A DNA stretch of 42,241 bases from Magnetospirillum sp. 64-120 (GTDB lineage Bacteria > Pseudomonadota > Alphaproteobacteria > Rhodospirillales > Magnetospirillaceae), in assembly GCA_001898825.1 (NCBI GenBank), contig MKVK01000057.1, positions 1 through 42,241 of the forward strand, written 5' to 3'. The notes beneath the pieces are model-generated. The model saw nothing but the letters and a program-made list of their open reading frames with translations. It had not been told where the DNA came from and made no database searches. Of this stretch, positions 41,167 to 42,241 are shown piece after piece. The position numbers and the translations under genes were made by a program. Numbering within the stretch: position 1 is the stretch's first letter; each line of letters starts with the position of its first letter.

Positions 41167-42120
41167 ATGGCTCAGCACTTTCTCCTTTCCGCAGCCGCCA
41201 AGACGCTTTCGCTGAAAGCGGTCATGCGCATGAGCGAAGAGGAAGCGCACGAGGCGTTCCGCCAAATCCGTTGGGCGGATACTGCTGGCGAGCCCTATTG
41301 CCCGCGCTGTAGCTGCGTGGCCGTCTACGGCTACACCACCCGTCGCCTGTGGAAGTGCAAGGGTTGCGGTCACCAGTTCAGCGCCACCAGCGGCACCATC
41401 TTCGCCGGTCGAAAGCTGGCGATGCGCGACTATCTGCTGGCGATCGCCATCTTCTGCAACGGCGCCAAGGGCGTTTCGGCCCTCCAACTGAGTCGCGATC
41501 TCGACGTTCAGTACAAGACTGCTTTCGTCTTGGCGCACAAGCTGCGCGAGGCGATGGCGTCAGAGGATGCCGGCGCCGTGGCCTCGGGCGAGGTGGAGAT
41601 CGACGGCGCCTATTTCGGCGGCTACGTGAAACCGGCCAACTGGAAAGAGAACCGCCGCGACCGCCGCCTGCGCAAGAACCAGAACGGCAAGCGCCGGGTG
41701 GTGATCGTCGCCCGCGAGCGCAACGGCAAGACCCTGACCTTCGTGGTCAAGAGCGAGGATGCCGCCATTCCGACCATCCATGAGATGGTGTTAGCCGGCA
41801 GCACCATCCATGCCGACGAAGCCCCGCACTGGGACCAGTTGCACGCCCGCTTCCTGACCAAGCGGATCAACCATTCCCAGGTCTACAGCGACGGCGAAAG
41901 CTGCACCAATCAGGCCGAAAGCTTTTTCAGCCGCCTGCGCCGTGCCGAGTTCGGCACCTACCACCACGTCGCGGGCCCGTACCTCGCCGCCTATGCCGCC
42001 GAAATGGACTGGCGCGAAGACCATCGCCGCGTCAGCAACGGCGAGCAGTTCATGATGGTGGTGGCCGCCGCCGCCAGCCATCCGGTCAGCCGCCAGTGGA
42101 AGGGTTACTGGCAACGGTGA
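41167..42120 (+). CDS. IS1595-family transposase
   Basis: A 317-residue transposase of the IS1595 (ISXO2-like) family. An N-terminal zinc ribbon has CPRCSC and CKGCGHQF, then a helical DNA-binding part, and the DDE core: first D in EVEIDGAYFGGYVKP, second D in STIHADEAPHWDQLH, and the third acid in SCTNQAESFFSRLRRAEFGTYH. It appears complete. The inverted repeats of the element are not identified, so its limits are unknown. Confidence 0.92.
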   Translation: MAQHFLLSAAAKTLSLKAVMRMSEEEAHEAFRQIRWADTAGEPYCPRCSCVAVYGYTTRRLWKCKGCGHQFSATSGTIFAGRKLAMRDYLLAIAIFCNGAKGVSALQLSRDLDVQYKTAFVLAHKLREAMASEDAGAVASGEVEIDGAYFGGYVKPANWKENRRDRRLRKNQNGKRRVVIVARERNGKTLTFVVKSEDAAIPTIHEMVLAGSTIHADEAPHWDQLHARFLTKRINHSQVYSDGESCTNQAESFFSRLRRAEFGTYHHVAGPYLAAYAAEMDWREDHRRVSNGEQFMMVVAAAASHPVSRQWKGYWQR

Positions 42121-42132
42121 GTTGCCATCTTA

Positions 42133-42241
42133 GGGTCAGGACCTATAAAATAGCTTTCCCCCGCAGCGGCGTTGTGATTCAAGGTTCCCGAAGGGAGCCT
42201 TTGGATGAACGATCACCTTTTCTGGCTGACGGATGAGCAGT
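42133..42241 (+). mobile_element. IS5-family insertion sequence, left end (partial)
   Basis: GGGTCAGGACCTATAAAATA at 42133 looks like the end of an IS5-family element of the IS427 type, directly after a TA that would be the target. A transposase start follows at 42205. The right end is outside the window. It was inserted 12 bp after the IS1595 transposase stop. Confidence 0.65.
42205..42241 (+). CDS. IS5-family transposase, N-terminal fragment
   Basis: Twelve codons are visible: MNDHLFWLTDEQ, the typical start of IS5/IS427-group transposases. GGGAG lies before the start. Cut by the window edge. Confidence 0.8.
   Translation, partial: MNDHLFWLTDEQ

Overview
The window looks like part of an alphaproteobacterial chromosome of the Rhodospirillales type, most like Magnetospirillum. 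The evidence is high GC, several methyl-accepting chemotaxis proteins, a class I PHA synthase, DUF2293 and PhnM-type proteins, and an aminotransferase-hom-glpX-recJ operon. This assignment rests on recalled protein families; no database search was possible.

Positions 1-24,976 are mostly core chromosome. The first 225 bases hold the end of an IS3-family element that cuts what looks like an integrase gene, next to tRNA-Glu(UUC). A four-gene minus-strand operon follows: aminotransferase, hom, glpX and recJ. Next come two tandem chemoreceptor genes sharing a 137-bp identical tract, a DUF2293 protein with an OmpA-like lipoprotein, phaC, an orphan Gln/Gly-rich protein, an RsmB-like methyltransferase, a ferritin-like DUF2202 protein, a ferric-reductase-like flavoprotein, an orphan phnM-like gene, guaB, a short host-attachment-family protein, an AraC-type regulator, a soluble double-PAS chemoreceptor, rlmE, ppx/gppA and tRNA-Gln(CUG).

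Positions 24,977-40,013 are a 15.0-kb integrated element. It is bounded by a perfect 19-bp direct repeat of the tRNA-Gln 3' end, and a tyrosine integrase lies just inside the right end. Its left part is a minus-strand run of small genes under a divergent promoter region with three operator-like repeats. The middle is a capsid and packaging module: a small gene, large terminase, portal, scaffold-like protein, major capsid protein, head-tail connector and two accessory genes. I see no tail, baseplate, tape-measure, lysis or replication gene. This gene content and size resemble capsid-forming phage satellites (cf-PICI type), which borrow tails from a helper phage, more than a complete prophage. 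A ribbon-helix-helix-like regulator lies beside one of two promoters with the same architecture (TTGA.., 17 bp, TAGACT). Both promoters carry an inverted repeat over the -10. One drives the terminase operon and the other the portal/capsid operon. A perfect 23-bp inverted repeat around an AT-rich spacer is a candidate replication origin or protein-binding site. The right part holds a serine recombinase with its own inverted repeats, then three AT-richer minus-strand cargo genes, one of them DUF7946-like.

Positions 40,014-42,241 are another mobile patch. It holds an AT-rich two-helix membrane protein, a DUF6471 gene divergent from an IS1595-family transposase, and the start of an IS5-family element.
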